Shown one piece after another: positions 7,840-19,300 of a DNA stretch of 34,554 nucleotides (position 1 is the first letter of the stretch; each line of letters begins with the position of its first letter). The notes below the pieces were generated by a model, which made no database searches, was not told where the DNA came from, and saw only the letters and a list, made by a program, of their open reading frames with translations. The position numbers and the translations under genes are program-made. Source of the DNA: Sulfurimonas sp. (GTDB lineage: Bacteria > Campylobacterota > Campylobacteria > Campylobacterales > Sulfurimonadaceae); NCBI GenBank assembly GCA_030949825.1, contig JAUZSC010000029.1, positions 1-34,554 on the forward strand, given 5' to 3'.

Positions 7840-7935
7840 TAGTTTATCCGAGTGAGAAACGAATGGGCTATAATAAAGAGGTTGCGGTTCCCTCTGCAAG
7901 GCTGTCTTAGACTTAACTGAACATTGTTCATCCTA
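7840..7935 (+). ncRNA. tracrRNA of the type II-C CRISPR system
   Basis: TATCCGAGTGAGAAA (7845-7859) is the exact complement of repeat bases 13-27, and GGGCTATAA (7865-7873) of repeat bases 2-10. The ACGAAT-type bulge between the two paired segments is the usual arrangement of crRNA:tracrRNA duplexes. After the anti-repeat comes a short hairpin, AGAGG (7877-7881) with CCTCT (7891-7895) and a TTGCGGTTC loop. This resembles the AAAGAG-TTTGCGG-CTCT element of C. jejuni tracrRNA. A further palindrome, TGAACATTGTTCA (7918-7930), may lie near the 3' end. The ends are estimates. It is transcribed divergently from cas9. Confidence 0.85.
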
Positions 7936-7949
7936 TCAAAATACCGTAT

Positions 7950-8846
7950 TTACACCTTCTTGCTTCTTCTTCCAACTAAAATTCCACCTAAAATAATTAA
8001 TCCAATTCCCATAAATGTTAAAAAGTCAGGAAATTTATCTCCTAACATCCATCCAAAACCTATAGCAAACGGAATATTAGTGTAAGATATAACACCAATT
8101 ATAGCTATGTTTGAAGCGCTGTAGGCTTTTGTAAGTAACCATTGAGAGAGGGTTGAGATAAGTGCCATAAAAGCGATAATTAACCAAAGATCTAAACGCA
8201 TCGGCATACTAAATGCTTCAAATAAAAACGCAAGAGATGAAGGAGCATCTATATAAGGTGCTAATAAAAATAAAATCACAGGTGCAATAGTACCAATTCC
8301 TACAAAAGCAAGGACTATCACTCTTGCGTCATATATATCTTTTATTTTTTTTATTGTCGTGTATGCAGCTGCTGCAAAAAAACCACCTAATATTCCAAGT
8401 ACATGTTCATACGAGATGCTCATTCCCATCGGTTTTGTGATCAGTATAATTCCTATAAAACCTATAATAAGTGCTAGAATTGTTGTTTTGTTGAGTTGTT
8501 CTCTTAAAAGGTAAAAAGCTAAAATCGCGCCAAATAAAGGAGAAGTTTTATTTAATGTTATAGCTTCAGCAAGAGGAATAACACTTATCGTGTAAAAAAA
8601 CAAAATCATTGCAGTAAACCCATAGATTCCCCGCATGATAAGAAGATGAAACTTTCCTCCAGCTAGTTTTGGTGGGGTATGTTTGAGCGCATATAAAATT
8701 ATTAGCACTCCTATTAGGTTACGAAAAAAAACTATCTCTAATGCACTTAAATCCTCAGATAGTATTTTTGTAATTGCTCCATTGAGTGCTGAGATTAATG
8801 CCCCTAAAAGCATATAGAGAATTCCTCTATCAATATTTTTTAGCAT
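7950..8846 (-). CDS. EamA/DMT-superfamily permease
   Basis: This 298-residue integral membrane protein is almost entirely hydrophobic segments, about ten predicted helices, arranged as two repeated EamA-type halves. The first is about residues 8-135, including ALISALNGAITKILSE and a TLNKTSPLFGAILA stretch. The second is about 150-292, including ILGGFFAAAAYTTIKK and SYTNIPFAIGFGWML. Such proteins are drug/metabolite-type exporters in the inner membrane; the substrate is not predictable. The C-terminus is positively charged (GRRSKKV). It overlaps the stop of the upstream helicase gene by one base (TAATG), suggesting cotranscription. Its 3' end meets the tracrRNA gene head-on. Confidence 0.9.
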   Translation of the reverse strand: MLKNIDRGILYMLLGALISALNGAITKILSEDLSALEIVFFRNLIGVLIILYALKHTPPKLAGGKFHLLIMRGIYGFTAMILFFYTISVIPLAEAITLNKTSPLFGAILAFYLLREQLNKTTILALIIGFIGIILITKPMGMSISYEHVLGILGGFFAAAAYTTIKKIKDIYDARVIVLAFVGIGTIAPVILFLLAPYIDAPSSLAFLFEAFSMPMRLDLWLIIAFMALISTLSQWLLTKAYSASNIAIIGVISYTNIPFAIGFGWMLGDKFPDFLTFMGIGLIILGGILVGRRSKKV

Positions 8847-10105
8847 TAGCTTCCTTGTACAAATTTATATGCTTTTTCATTAACAAAAGCTAGCTCATGC
8901 CACTGACATTTTGGTGCAATAAGGTTAAGCCGTGAAGGATTAGAACTTCGAGATAGCGCTACATAAAACTGAGAAGGTGCAAAAATTTCATGCGTAGCAA
9001 TAATCAAATCTTCGATACTCATACCTTGTGACTTATGGATAGTGATTGCAAATGCTAACTTTATCGGATATTGATATACCGTAAAAAGATTTTCTTCTAG
9101 CATCTCTTTCTTTCCATCAACTATTTTTTCCTTCCACAAAGCCTTACTTTGAGCAACACTTTCTAGTTTTATTATTTTAGCATCAGCTTTTTGTATATAT
9201 ATGTAAGCCGAATCCTTATTTACAACGATTCCCCTCTCCCCGTTAAAGTAGTTCCAAGAGTTCCTTGTAAATAAAATTGGCGCACCAATTTTTAGTTCTA
9301 GTTCTTTCTCAATCCTTGCATCGTTCATGTATCTGTCAATTTCATTATCATTTACAGTTTTTACATGTTTTATAATCTGGACTTCTTTAACAAATAAATC
9401 TTCATCTATATAATTTAATTGTTCTTTGTTATGTAAGGCTGCAGAATTATTTTTTCCAAACAGAAAAGTGAATTCATTTAACTCATTTGCCAAAGGTCGT
9501 ATATATTCATTTAACTGATTATGAATTGCTTCATTTATAATTCCATACCGTACATTATGAAGAAGTTCTATAAAATGTTTATCGTCGGTTCTATATATAT
9601 GCGTTAATTCTATTGTCTCAAAATCAAAACTGCTCCAAGCATCTGACTCAAAGGCAAACATAACTTCAGCGTTTCCTCTCACAACTGGTGGAAGTTGTAA
9701 AAAATCACCTACGACCAAAAGAGAGCCTTTAAAGTCACTTTGATTAAGTCGTAGTAAAATCATCTCAAAAAGAGCATCACTCACCATTGATATTTCATCT
9801 ATAACAACTAAGTCTATTGCATGAATAATCTTCTTAATCTTTTTCTTAGCCTCGTATTTGCCCTTTGACTCTAAGTCCTCGATACTAGATGCTATACCTA
9901 AATCAAAAAAACTATGGAGTGTTTGTCCATTTATAAGTGTAGCCGCCATTCCAGTCGAAGCTAATTTTGCAACTTTTTTAGCATCTGCTTCAAAATACTC
10001 TATTATTTCACGGGTAATTGTTGTTTTACCAACACCCGCTCCACCTGTTAAAAAAATATTTTGTTTTGATTTTAGTTTATCAATAGTAGCATCTAGTAGT
10101 TTCAT
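8846..10105 (-). CDS. PIF1/RecD-like superfamily 1 DNA helicase
   Basis: A 419-residue ATPase. Walker A is GGAGVGKTT (residues 21-29), Walker B is VVIDEISM (100-107), motif III is VVGDFLQLPPV (131-141), and the C-terminal helicase motifs are AITIHKSQGM (353-362) and FYVALSRSSNP (380-390). This motif order is that of 5'-3' PIF1-family helicases, close to RecD2 without its N-terminal domains. It probably acts in replication or recombination repair; no partner gene is adjacent. It shares a short upstream region with the divergently transcribed REC-GGDEF gene and overlaps the EamA gene downstream. Its closeness to the CRISPR locus is likely incidental. Confidence 0.88.
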   Translation of the reverse strand: MKLLDATIDKLKSKQNIFLTGGAGVGKTTITREIIEYFEADAKKVAKLASTGMAATLINGQTLHSFFDLGIASSIEDLESKGKYEAKKKIKKIIHAIDLVVIDEISMVSDALFEMILLRLNQSDFKGSLLVVGDFLQLPPVVRGNAEVMFAFESDAWSSFDFETIELTHIYRTDDKHFIELLHNVRYGIINEAIHNQLNEYIRPLANELNEFTFLFGKNNSAALHNKEQLNYIDEDLFVKEVQIIKHVKTVNDNEIDRYMNDARIEKELELKIGAPILFTRNSWNYFNGERGIVVNKDSAYIYIQKADAKIIKLESVAQSKALWKEKIVDGKKEMLEENLFTVYQYPIKLAFAITIHKSQGMSIEDLIIATHEIFAPSQFYVALSRSSNPSRLNLIAPKCQWHELAFVNEKAYKFVQGS

Positions 10106-10186
10106 TTTTAGATATTACACTTTATTCATATAATTATAGATAAATTATAGTAAACTAAGAAAAACATTATATGGACATTCATTATC
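10106..10186. promoter_or_regulatory. Divergent promoter region (helicase / REC-GGDEF)
   Basis: This 81-base AT-rich gap separates two divergent genes. Plus strand: TATAGT at 10146-10151 would place a start site near 10158. Minus strand: TATAAT at 10144-10149 and again at 10133-10138. No clear -35 boxes are seen, in keeping with weak -35 conservation in this phylum. No strong ribosome site precedes the ATG at 10187. Confidence 0.4.
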
Positions 10187-11431
10187 ATGCAAAGAATATT
10201 AATAGTAGAAGACAACAAAACCTTAGCCAAACTTATAGCAAAGAAGATACAAGAAACCTTAAAATTTGAAGTCGATGTAGCCTATACGCTTCATGAAGCA
10301 AAACTTTTTTTAAGAATAAACACCTATTTTGTTACGCTCTTAGATTTAAACCTTCCAGATGCACCCAATGGAGAAGTCGTAGACTATGTTTTAGCCCATG
10401 ATAACAAGGCAATCGTTTTAAGTGGAAATATCGACAAAGAATTTAGAACAAAAATGTTACAAAAAAATATTATTGACTATGTAAACAAAGGTGGTGTTGG
10501 GGACATAAACTATATTATCTACACAATCCAAAGACTTCAAAAAAATCAAAACCATAAAATTTTAGTTGTTGATGATTCTATGATTTTTAGAAAACAAATG
10601 AAGAACATGCTCGATATTTTATTTTATAATGTAATTACAGTAGCGCATGGTGAAGAAGCACTTGCAATGCTCCAAACACATTCTGATATTTCTTTAGTCA
10701 TTACAGACTACAATATGCCAGTTATGGATGGACTAGAACTCACCCGTGAAATTAGAAAAACACATTCAAAAGATGCCTTATCCATCATAGCTCTTTCATC
10801 CAACAATGACTCAGAGATAAATGCCATGTTTTTAAAAAATGGGGCAAACGACTACATCACAAAGCCATTTTCTAAAGAGGAGTTTTCTTGCAGAATCAAC
10901 AACACTATAGAATCATTGGAAAATCTAAATATAGTTATGAATCATGCTAATCGTGACTTTTTAACTGGTCTTTACAACAGAAGATACTTTTTTAAGAGTA
11001 TGCAAGAATACATAGAAAATATTGCAGATACACCTGAAAAATATGCACTTGCAATGATAGATATTGACCATTTTAAAAAAGTGAATGACACCTACGGTCA
11101 TGATACTGGAGATAAAGTCATCACACATCTTTCTGAAATACTTACATCAACAACAAACTACCGTGATATGGTAGCAAGATTTGGTGGAGAAGAGTTCTGC
11201 GTTATCTTAAAAAATGTCAACAGGTACAGTGCTCGAGATATCTTAGATAGATTGCGTCAAGAAGTTGAAAATACAGTCGTCTACTCTATAGATAAACAAG
11301 CTATAAAATTCACAGTTTCAATCGGTCTTGTAATGAGCAGCGAAGATGCTTTGGAAGATATTATCGACCAAGCTGATATGGCACTCTACAAAGCAAAACA
11401 AGACGGAAGGAATATGGTAGTTTTAGATTAA
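10187..11431 (+). CDS. Diguanylate cyclase response regulator (REC-REC-GGDEF)
   Basis: A 414-residue cytoplasmic protein with two receiver domains and an output cyclase. REC1 (about 2-115) has acidic Glu8/Asp9, phospho-acceptor Asp53 and Lys101. REC2 (about 123-240) has Asp129/Asp130, phospho-acceptor Asp174 in VITDYNMPVMDG and Lys226 in TKPF. The GGDEF domain (about 250-414) has RDFLTGLYNRR, IDIDHFKKVND and the active loop GGEEF at 333-337. It should make cyclic di-GMP when phosphorylated. The inhibitory I-site RxxD expected five residues before GGEEF reads NYRD (324-327), so product inhibition is probably weak. No histidine kinase lies next to it. It is divergent from the helicase gene and upstream of the PLP-enzyme operon. 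Confidence 0.93.
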   Translation: MQRILIVEDNKTLAKLIAKKIQETLKFEVDVAYTLHEAKLFLRINTYFVTLLDLNLPDAPNGEVVDYVLAHDNKAIVLSGNIDKEFRTKMLQKNIIDYVNKGGVGDINYIIYTIQRLQKNQNHKILVVDDSMIFRKQMKNMLDILFYNVITVAHGEEALAMLQTHSDISLVITDYNMPVMDGLELTREIRKTHSKDALSIIALSSNNDSEINAMFLKNGANDYITKPFSKEEFSCRINNTIESLENLNIVMNHANRDFLTGLYNRRYFFKSMQEYIENIADTPEKYALAMIDIDHFKKVNDTYGHDTGDKVITHLSEILTSTTNYRDMVARFGGEEFCVILKNVNRYSARDILDRLRQEVENTVVYSIDKQAIKFTVSIGLVMSSEDALEDIIDQADMALYKAKQDGRNMVVLD

Positions 11432-11479
11432 GTCTTTTTATCTTAAAAAAATTATATCTTAGAATAATATCTACTTCGC

Positions 11480-11506
11480 TATAATCTGTTTATAATATCA
11501 AGAAGG
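11480..11506 (+). promoter_or_regulatory. Probable promoter and ribosome site of the PLP-enzyme/clpSA/aat operon
   Basis: Two TATAAT hexamers (11480-11485 and 11491-11496) precede an AGAAGG ribosome site (11501-11506). The latter is 13 bases from the ATG at 11520, which is longer than usual. No clear -35 is seen. Confidence 0.45.
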
Positions 11507-11519
11507 TAAACATACTTAT

Positions 11520-12758
11520 ATGAATAATTTTGAAGAATACTGTACACAATTTGTCCAAGAAGTTGGAAACAAAGAAGGAGCTGTTAGTCCAGCTATCACA
11601 AATTCAGCATCATTTGCCTATGGAACTCCAGAAATAGGAGAAGGTATTTTCGATGGAAGCGTTAAAAAACCACTCTATTCTCGAATGGGAAATCCAACAA
11701 CTGCAAAACTTGAGTCAATCATCGCTAAAATGGATGGCGGAATTGGAGCAGTAGCAACAAGTTCAGGCATGGCAGCGACAACACTCGCGACTATGTCACT
11801 TTTAAGTGCTGGTGATGAAGTTGTATCTATCGGTGGATTATTTGGTGGAACATACGCTTTGTTTAGCGAAACATTATCTCGTTTTGGCATCTCTACTACT
11901 TTTTTTGATGTCGATGAACTAGTAAATATTAAAAATGCGATTAGCAACAAAACGAAGATTGTCTTTTTAGAAAGTGTTGGAAATCCAAATATGAGGCTTC
12001 CAGACATCAAAGCAATTGCAAAAATTGCTAACGATGCTGGTGTTGTCTTTATGGTTGACAATACCATAACTCCACTTAGCATCTCCCCTCTAAAACTTGG
12101 TGCAGATATCGTAGTATACTCAACTACAAAAATTATGTCTGGAAATGCATCTGCACTTGGTGGATGCGCAGTTTTTAGAGCTATAAATGTTGACGGTGCT
12201 GATAAATTTAAAACAGATAGATATTGTGATATACATAAATTTATCAAAAGTGCTGGGAAAATGGCGCTTATATCCAATGCAAAAAAACGGGTAATGAGAG
12301 ACTTTGGAATGAGTGCTAATGCAAATGCTTCGTACCAAACAATGCTAGGACTTGAAACGCTTCCATTGAGAATGGATAGAATAGTACAAACTGTAGAAAT
12401 AGTTGCAAAAGCATTAGATGCTAATGGCTTAAATATAAATCATCCATCACTAGAGTCACATCCTCAAAACGCAAGATATAAAAAAGATTTCTCAAAAGGT
12501 TGTGGAACACTTTTAACTATAGATATGAGAACTAAAGAAAAAGCTTTTAAATTTTTAAATAAAACTGAACTTGCCACACTTACTGCAAATATTGGTGATA
12601 GTAGAACACTAGCACTTCATATGGCTTCAACAATTTACAGAGATTTTGATGATGAAGTAAAAGGTTTCCTTGGAATAACTGAAGGATTAATCCGTATATC
12701 TATAGGCTTAGAAAGCCCTCAAGATATAATAACTGACTTTTTGGAGGCAGCAAAATAA
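11520..12758 (+). CDS. Cys/Met-metabolism PLP enzyme (O-acetylhomoserine sulfhydrylase-like)
   Basis: A 412-residue PLP enzyme of the trans-sulfuration family. The cofactor lysine is Lys204 in VVYSTTKIMSGN. Phosphate and ring contacts include YSRMGNPT (53-60), TSSGMAA (80-86) and Asp180 in FMVDNT. Length and motifs suit O-acetylhomoserine (thiol)-lyase (MetY), methionine gamma-lyase or cystathionine gamma-synthase, which sequence reading alone cannot separate. It would make homocysteine, or cleave a sulfur amino acid, in the cytoplasm. Its stop overlaps the clpS start (TAATG), so it heads an operon with the N-degron genes; the reason for that link is not evident. Confidence 0.88.
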   Translation: MNNFEEYCTQFVQEVGNKEGAVSPAITNSASFAYGTPEIGEGIFDGSVKKPLYSRMGNPTTAKLESIIAKMDGGIGAVATSSGMAATTLATMSLLSAGDEVVSIGGLFGGTYALFSETLSRFGISTTFFDVDELVNIKNAISNKTKIVFLESVGNPNMRLPDIKAIAKIANDAGVVFMVDNTITPLSISPLKLGADIVVYSTTKIMSGNASALGGCAVFRAINVDGADKFKTDRYCDIHKFIKSAGKMALISNAKKRVMRDFGMSANANASYQTMLGLETLPLRMDRIVQTVEIVAKALDANGLNINHPSLESHPQNARYKKDFSKGCGTLLTIDMRTKEKAFKFLNKTELATLTANIGDSRTLALHMASTIYRDFDDEVKGFLGITEGLIRISIGLESPQDIITDFLEAAK

Positions 12759-13057
12759 TGTCAACACATACACAACACGAACTCGCCGATTACATCCAAG
12801 TTAAATACCCTAAAAAATACAAAGTTTTTATACTCAATGACGACTATACCGCTATGGAATTTGTAGTTAGTATTTTAAAATCAATCTTTCATAAAAGTAT
12901 GCACGAAGCAGAAAATATAATGCTTGAAGTTCATAAAAAGGATAGAGGTTTATGTGGTGTTTATACACATGAAATAGCTGAAACAAAAGTAATGCAAGTT
13001 ATGAGACAAGCTAAAGAAAGTGGTTTCCCACTCAAAGCTACAATGGAAGAAGAATAA
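12758..13057 (+). CDS. clpS: ATP-dependent Clp protease adaptor ClpS
   Basis: A 99-residue adaptor that binds primary N-degrons (Leu, Phe, Trp, Tyr N-termini) and hands substrates to ClpA. The core KVFILNDDYTAMEFVVSIL carries the conserved NDDYT/M motif of the N-degron pocket. The following MHEAENIMLEVHKKDRGLCG and THEIAETK are typical of the family. It overlaps its upstream and downstream neighbours through TAATG junctions, so all three are translationally coupled. Its partner clpA is directly downstream. Confidence 0.96.
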   Translation: MSTHTQHELADYIQVKYPKKYKVFILNDDYTAMEFVVSILKSIFHKSMHEAENIMLEVHKKDRGLCGVYTHEIAETKVMQVMRQAKESGFPLKATMEEE

Positions 13058-15249
13058 TGATTAGTTCAAATTTAAACGATATATTTCAAAAATCAATTCG
13101 CTTTGCTAAAGAGTTACGTCATGAGTACTTAACTATAGAGCATGTATTTTACCTTTTACTTGGTTCAAAAGATGGAGCAGACATAATTTCTTTATGTGGT
13201 GGTGATGTACCCAAGATGAAAACCTCATTAGCCCAGTATATAAAAACAAGCATAGACCCACTTCCAGAAGATATAAATGTAGATCCTTATGAAAGTGTAG
13301 CGCTTTCTCGTTTAATAGATACAATGGTAAAGCATCTACAAAGTGCACAATCTGACAATGCTGATGTAGGAGATTTAATTGCTTCTCTTTATGGTGAAGA
13401 AAACACATTTTCTTACATGCTTTTAGCTGAGTACCAAATATCAAGACTCGATGTTTTAGAGGTTATTTCTCATTCAGATGCAGAAGAAGAGGACTCAGAC
13501 GATAGAAAAACTTTCCTTGCTAAATATTCTATAAATCTTCTTAGTAAAGCAAAAGAAGGAAAGATAGACCCTGTAATAGGCAGAGATACTGAAATCAACA
13601 GAGTAATACAAGTGCTTTGTCGAAGAAAGAAAAATAATCCTATTTTAGTTGGTGAAGCAGGAGTTGGTAAAACTGCAATTGCAGAGGGATTAGCTTTAAA
13701 TATCGTCGCTGGGGATGTTCCAAGGATTATTCAAGATGCAGAACTCTTTGCACTTGACTTAAGCGCTTTACTTGCAGGAACAAAATACAGAGGGGATTTT
13801 GAAAAACGTCTCAAAGGTGTTATGGATGAGCTAAAATCACATCCAAATGCAATTCTCTTTATAGATGAAATTCACACACTCATTGGGGCAGGTTCAACAA
13901 GTGGAACTATGGATGCAGCAAATCAACTTAAACCAGCTTTAGCATCTGGAGAGTTAAAATGCATGGGTGCAACTACATTTACTGAATATAGAAACAGTTT
14001 TGAAAAAGACAAGGCACTCAGTAGAAGGTTTTCTAAAATCGACATTGATGAGCCATCTAAAAAAACTACATATAAAATTCTTCAAGGTCTAAAAAAGAAG
14101 TATGAAGAGCACCATAATGTGGAGTACACAAATAAAGCACTCAAAGATGCAGTAAACCTTTCTAAACGCTATATAACAGATAAATTTCTACCTGATATTG
14201 CCATAGATATTATGGATGAAACAGCAGCTTCATTTCATCTTAGAAAAAAACTAAAGACTAAAGTAACAGCAGCTGATATTCAAAGTACAATCGCTTCAAT
14301 CGTTGGAATAGCCAGTACAACAATGAATCAAAATGAAACAGTATCTTTAGCAAATATAGAAAAAGATTTACAAAAAATAGTAATCGGTCAAGATACAGCA
14401 GTAGATGAGGTGTCTAAGGCTATAAAAATATCTAAAGCTGGATTAACCCCAGAGAGTAAACCTATAGCTTCTTTTCTTTTCTCAGGACCAACTGGTGTTG
14501 GTAAAACTGAACTATCAATAGCGCTTAGCAATACAATGGGAATACATTTTGAACGTTTTGACATGAGTGAATATATGGAAAAACACACCATTAGCCGTTT
14601 AGTAGGTGCACCTCCCGGATATGTAGGTTATGAACAAGGTGGACTACTTACCGAAGCAATTAAAAAGAACCCTTATACTGTTTTACTTCTGGATGAAATA
14701 GAAAAAGCACATCCAGATTTGATAAACATTTTATTGCAAATAATGGATAATGCTACACTTACAGATAACAATGGATACAAAGCCAACTTTCAAAATGTAA
14801 TTTTAATAATGACATCAAATATTGGGGCAACAGCTAGAAGTGTTATGGGCTTCAATAAAGATAGCTCTTTATCAAAAAATGAAGAATTAAAATCATTTTT
14901 CACTCCAGAGTTTAGAAATCGTCTGGATGCAATAGTTGATTTCTTACCTCTAAGTATTGAAACAGTTAAAGGTATAGCAGCTAAATTTATTGCACAGCTA
15001 AACAAAGACTTAAAAAAGAAAAAAATTAGAGTCACTCTTACAGATAGAGCAATTAAACACTTAGCTGACAATGGGTATTCAATAGAAATGGGAGCAAGAC
15101 CACTTAAACGATATATTCAGGATAACATTACGAATAAACTCAGTGAAGAGATTTTATTTGGTAAACTAAAGAACGGTGGAGAAGTTAAAGTTAATTTTGA
15201 TAAAGAATTAGTTTTTACATATATTAGTCTTGATTCCACAGATAAATAA
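13057..15249 (+). CDS. clpA: ATP-dependent Clp protease ATP-binding subunit ClpA
   Basis: A 730-residue AAA+ unfoldase that works with ClpP. The N-domain (about 1-145) contains RHEYLTIEHVFYLLL. AAA domain 1 has Walker A GEAGVGKT (199-206) and a LFIDEIHTLIGAG Walker B. AAA domain 2 has Walker A GPTGVGKT (near 477), LLLDEIEKAHPD and the pore-loop region GAPPGYVGYEQGG. The length is close to E. coli ClpA (758). There is no ClpB-type middle coiled coil between the ATPase domains, which supports ClpA rather than ClpB. clpS is immediately upstream. clpP is not in this window. Confidence 0.96.
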   Translation: MISSNLNDIFQKSIRFAKELRHEYLTIEHVFYLLLGSKDGADIISLCGGDVPKMKTSLAQYIKTSIDPLPEDINVDPYESVALSRLIDTMVKHLQSAQSDNADVGDLIASLYGEENTFSYMLLAEYQISRLDVLEVISHSDAEEEDSDDRKTFLAKYSINLLSKAKEGKIDPVIGRDTEINRVIQVLCRRKKNNPILVGEAGVGKTAIAEGLALNIVAGDVPRIIQDAELFALDLSALLAGTKYRGDFEKRLKGVMDELKSHPNAILFIDEIHTLIGAGSTSGTMDAANQLKPALASGELKCMGATTFTEYRNSFEKDKALSRRFSKIDIDEPSKKTTYKILQGLKKKYEEHHNVEYTNKALKDAVNLSKRYITDKFLPDIAIDIMDETAASFHLRKKLKTKVTAADIQSTIASIVGIASTTMNQNETVSLANIEKDLQKIVIGQDTAVDEVSKAIKISKAGLTPESKPIASFLFSGPTGVGKTELSIALSNTMGIHFERFDMSEYMEKHTISRLVGAPPGYVGYEQGGLLTEAIKKNPYTVLLLDEIEKAHPDLINILLQIMDNATLTDNNGYKANFQNVILIMTSNIGATARSVMGFNKDSSLSKNEELKSFFTPEFRNRLDAIVDFLPLSIETVKGIAAKFIAQLNKDLKKKKIRVTLTDRAIKHLADNGYSIEMGARPLKRYIQDNITNKLSEEILFGKLKNGGEVKVNFDKELVFTYISLDSTDK

Positions 15250-15919
15250 AGAGAAATTAGAATTTCCACATCCAAGTCAAGCAGACGAAGATGGAATATT
15301 AGCTTGGGGAGGAGACTTAAATCCTTATAGGCTAATAATCGCATACCAAAATGGAATCTTTCCATGGTATTCAAAGAATGACCCCATACTTTGGTGGTCA
15401 CCAAACCCACGATTAATTATGGAACTTGATGATTTTAAATTAAGTAAATCCCTCAAAAAAAGTCTCAAAAAATTCACTTATAAATTTGATACTAACTTCG
15501 AAGAAGTAATGAATAAGTGCCGTATGAAGCAAAGAAAAGGTCAAAATGGAACTTGGATACAAGAAGATATAATTAAAGCCTTTAGTGAGCTAAAAACACT
15601 AGATATAGCACATTCAATAGAAGCTTATTATTATGATGAGCTTGTTGGTGGATTATATGGTTTGAGTATAGGAAAAGTATTTTGTGGAGAATCTATGTTT
15701 GCAAATAAAAGTGATGCCTCAAAGTCTGCATATGCTATTTTAATTAAACATTTAAAAAAATGGGGATATGAATTTATTGATTGTCAAGTACCAACAGATC
15801 ACCTTAAAAGTTTAGGTGCAAAAGAGATATCTAGAGATGATTTTTTAGAAAGGTTATATAAAGTCAATATGGAAGAAGTAAATCATAAATGGGAAATAGA
15901 CAAGAGTTTAATAAATTAA
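15230..15919 (+). CDS. aat: Leucyl/phenylalanyl-tRNA-protein transferase
   Basis: A 229-residue enzyme that transfers Leu or Phe from tRNA to proteins with N-terminal Lys or Arg, creating N-degrons read by ClpS. Family motifs are GILAWGGDLNP, AYQNGIFPWY, WWSPNPR and GGLYGLSIGKVFCGESMF, with FIDCQVPTDHL towards the C-terminus. The length matches E. coli Aat (234). The start is a TTG at 15230, overlapping the clpA end by 20 bases; it places IPQINKEKLEFPHPS at the N-terminus, as expected. With clpS and clpA this gives a complete bacterial Leu/N-degron set in one operon. Its 3' end converges on the rRNA operon. Confidence 0.95.
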   Translation: MIPQINKEKLEFPHPSQADEDGILAWGGDLNPYRLIIAYQNGIFPWYSKNDPILWWSPNPRLIMELDDFKLSKSLKKSLKKFTYKFDTNFEEVMNKCRMKQRKGQNGTWIQEDIIKAFSELKTLDIAHSIEAYYYDELVGGLYGLSIGKVFCGESMFANKSDASKSAYAILIKHLKKWGYEFIDCQVPTDHLKSLGAKEISRDDFLERLYKVNMEEVNHKWEIDKSLIN

Positions 15920-16004
15920 AAAAGAGAATAATAAGGAAAAGTAAAAGATTATAATTTAAAAAGAGTTAAGGTTATTATATAAGACTAAGGAATAAAAAGA
16001 CAAA
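15920..16004. other. Convergent intergenic gap between aat and the rRNA operon
   Basis: An AT-rich gap with no open frame and no strong hairpin found. The T-rich stretch just after the 5S 3' end on the minus strand (TTTGTCTTTTTATT) may take part in termination of the rRNA transcript. Confidence 0.3.
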
Positions 16005-16119
16005 CTAGGCAACGACCTACATTCCCACAAATGAAATCTGCAGTATTATCAGCGATGAGAGGCTTAGCTTCTGGGTTCGGAATGGGACCAGGCGTTTCCC
16101 TCTCTCTATAGCCACCTAG
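16005..16119 (-). rRNA. rrf: 5S ribosomal RNA
   Basis: Read on the minus strand it begins CTAGGTGGCTATAGAG and contains CCATTCCGAACCCAGAAGC, the conserved loop B/C region of bacterial 5S RNA. It ends with GGTCGTTGCCTAG, which pairs with the 5' end. The 115-nt length is normal. It is the last gene of the rRNA operon. Confidence 0.95.
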
Positions 16120-16121
16120 AC

Positions 16122-16173
16122 AAAGTCTCACTACAACATAAGAGCCGAAGCTTTTATATTCAAGTGAGACTTT
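16122..16173 (-). ncRNA. Hairpin just upstream of 5S in the precursor
   Basis: AAAGTCTCACT (16122-16132) and AGTGAGACTTT (16163-16173) are complementary arms enclosing an inner stem, ATAAGAGC with GCTTTTAT around CGAA. This is probably a processing site for 5S release. The rest of the 23S-5S spacer (16174-16367) has no gene; a CCCATGCTT/AAGTGGG hairpin lies near 16303-16325. Confidence 0.5.
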
Positions 16174-16367
16174 AAAAAGTCTTTATTGAGTGAGTGTAAT
16201 ATATAAAAGAGTAATTCTTTTGTATATGACAGTTCATTATATATCAATTATTAAATTCAACATGCTATAACTAAATAACTTCTGCGACTAAATCGCGATA
16301 CTCCCATGCTTAAAAGCTAAGTGGGGTAACAATCATTCAGGTTCTAATCTTCTCTTAGTATAATACA

Positions 16368-16386
16368 CTAAGTAAGGTAGTGAACG
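16368..16386 (-). repeat. 23S processing stem, 3' arm
   Basis: CTAAGTAAGGTAGTGAACG is the exact reverse complement of 19361-19379 on the other side of 23S. Weaker complementarity continues outward (about 16336-16367 with 19380-19408). The two arms would bring the ends of 23S together for RNase III cutting of the precursor. Confidence 0.75.
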
Positions 16387-16408
16387 AATTTGTATCTAAA
16401 TAAATAGA

Positions 16409-19300
<2,892 letters not shown>

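Noticed and set aside
7918..7930. TGAACATTGTTCA as a standard terminator of the tracrRNA
   Set aside because: The stem is short, the loop nearly absent, and no U run follows; it is kept only as a possible 3' structural element.
3956..7950. Search for csn2, cas4 or another accessory cas gene around cas9-cas1-cas2
   Set aside because: No open frame of suitable size or motif is found, so the system is called II-C and not II-A or II-B.
11675..12277. A 200-codon minus-strand frame
   Set aside because: It is antisense to the MetY-like gene, which carries all PLP-enzyme motifs; low-complexity shadow frame.
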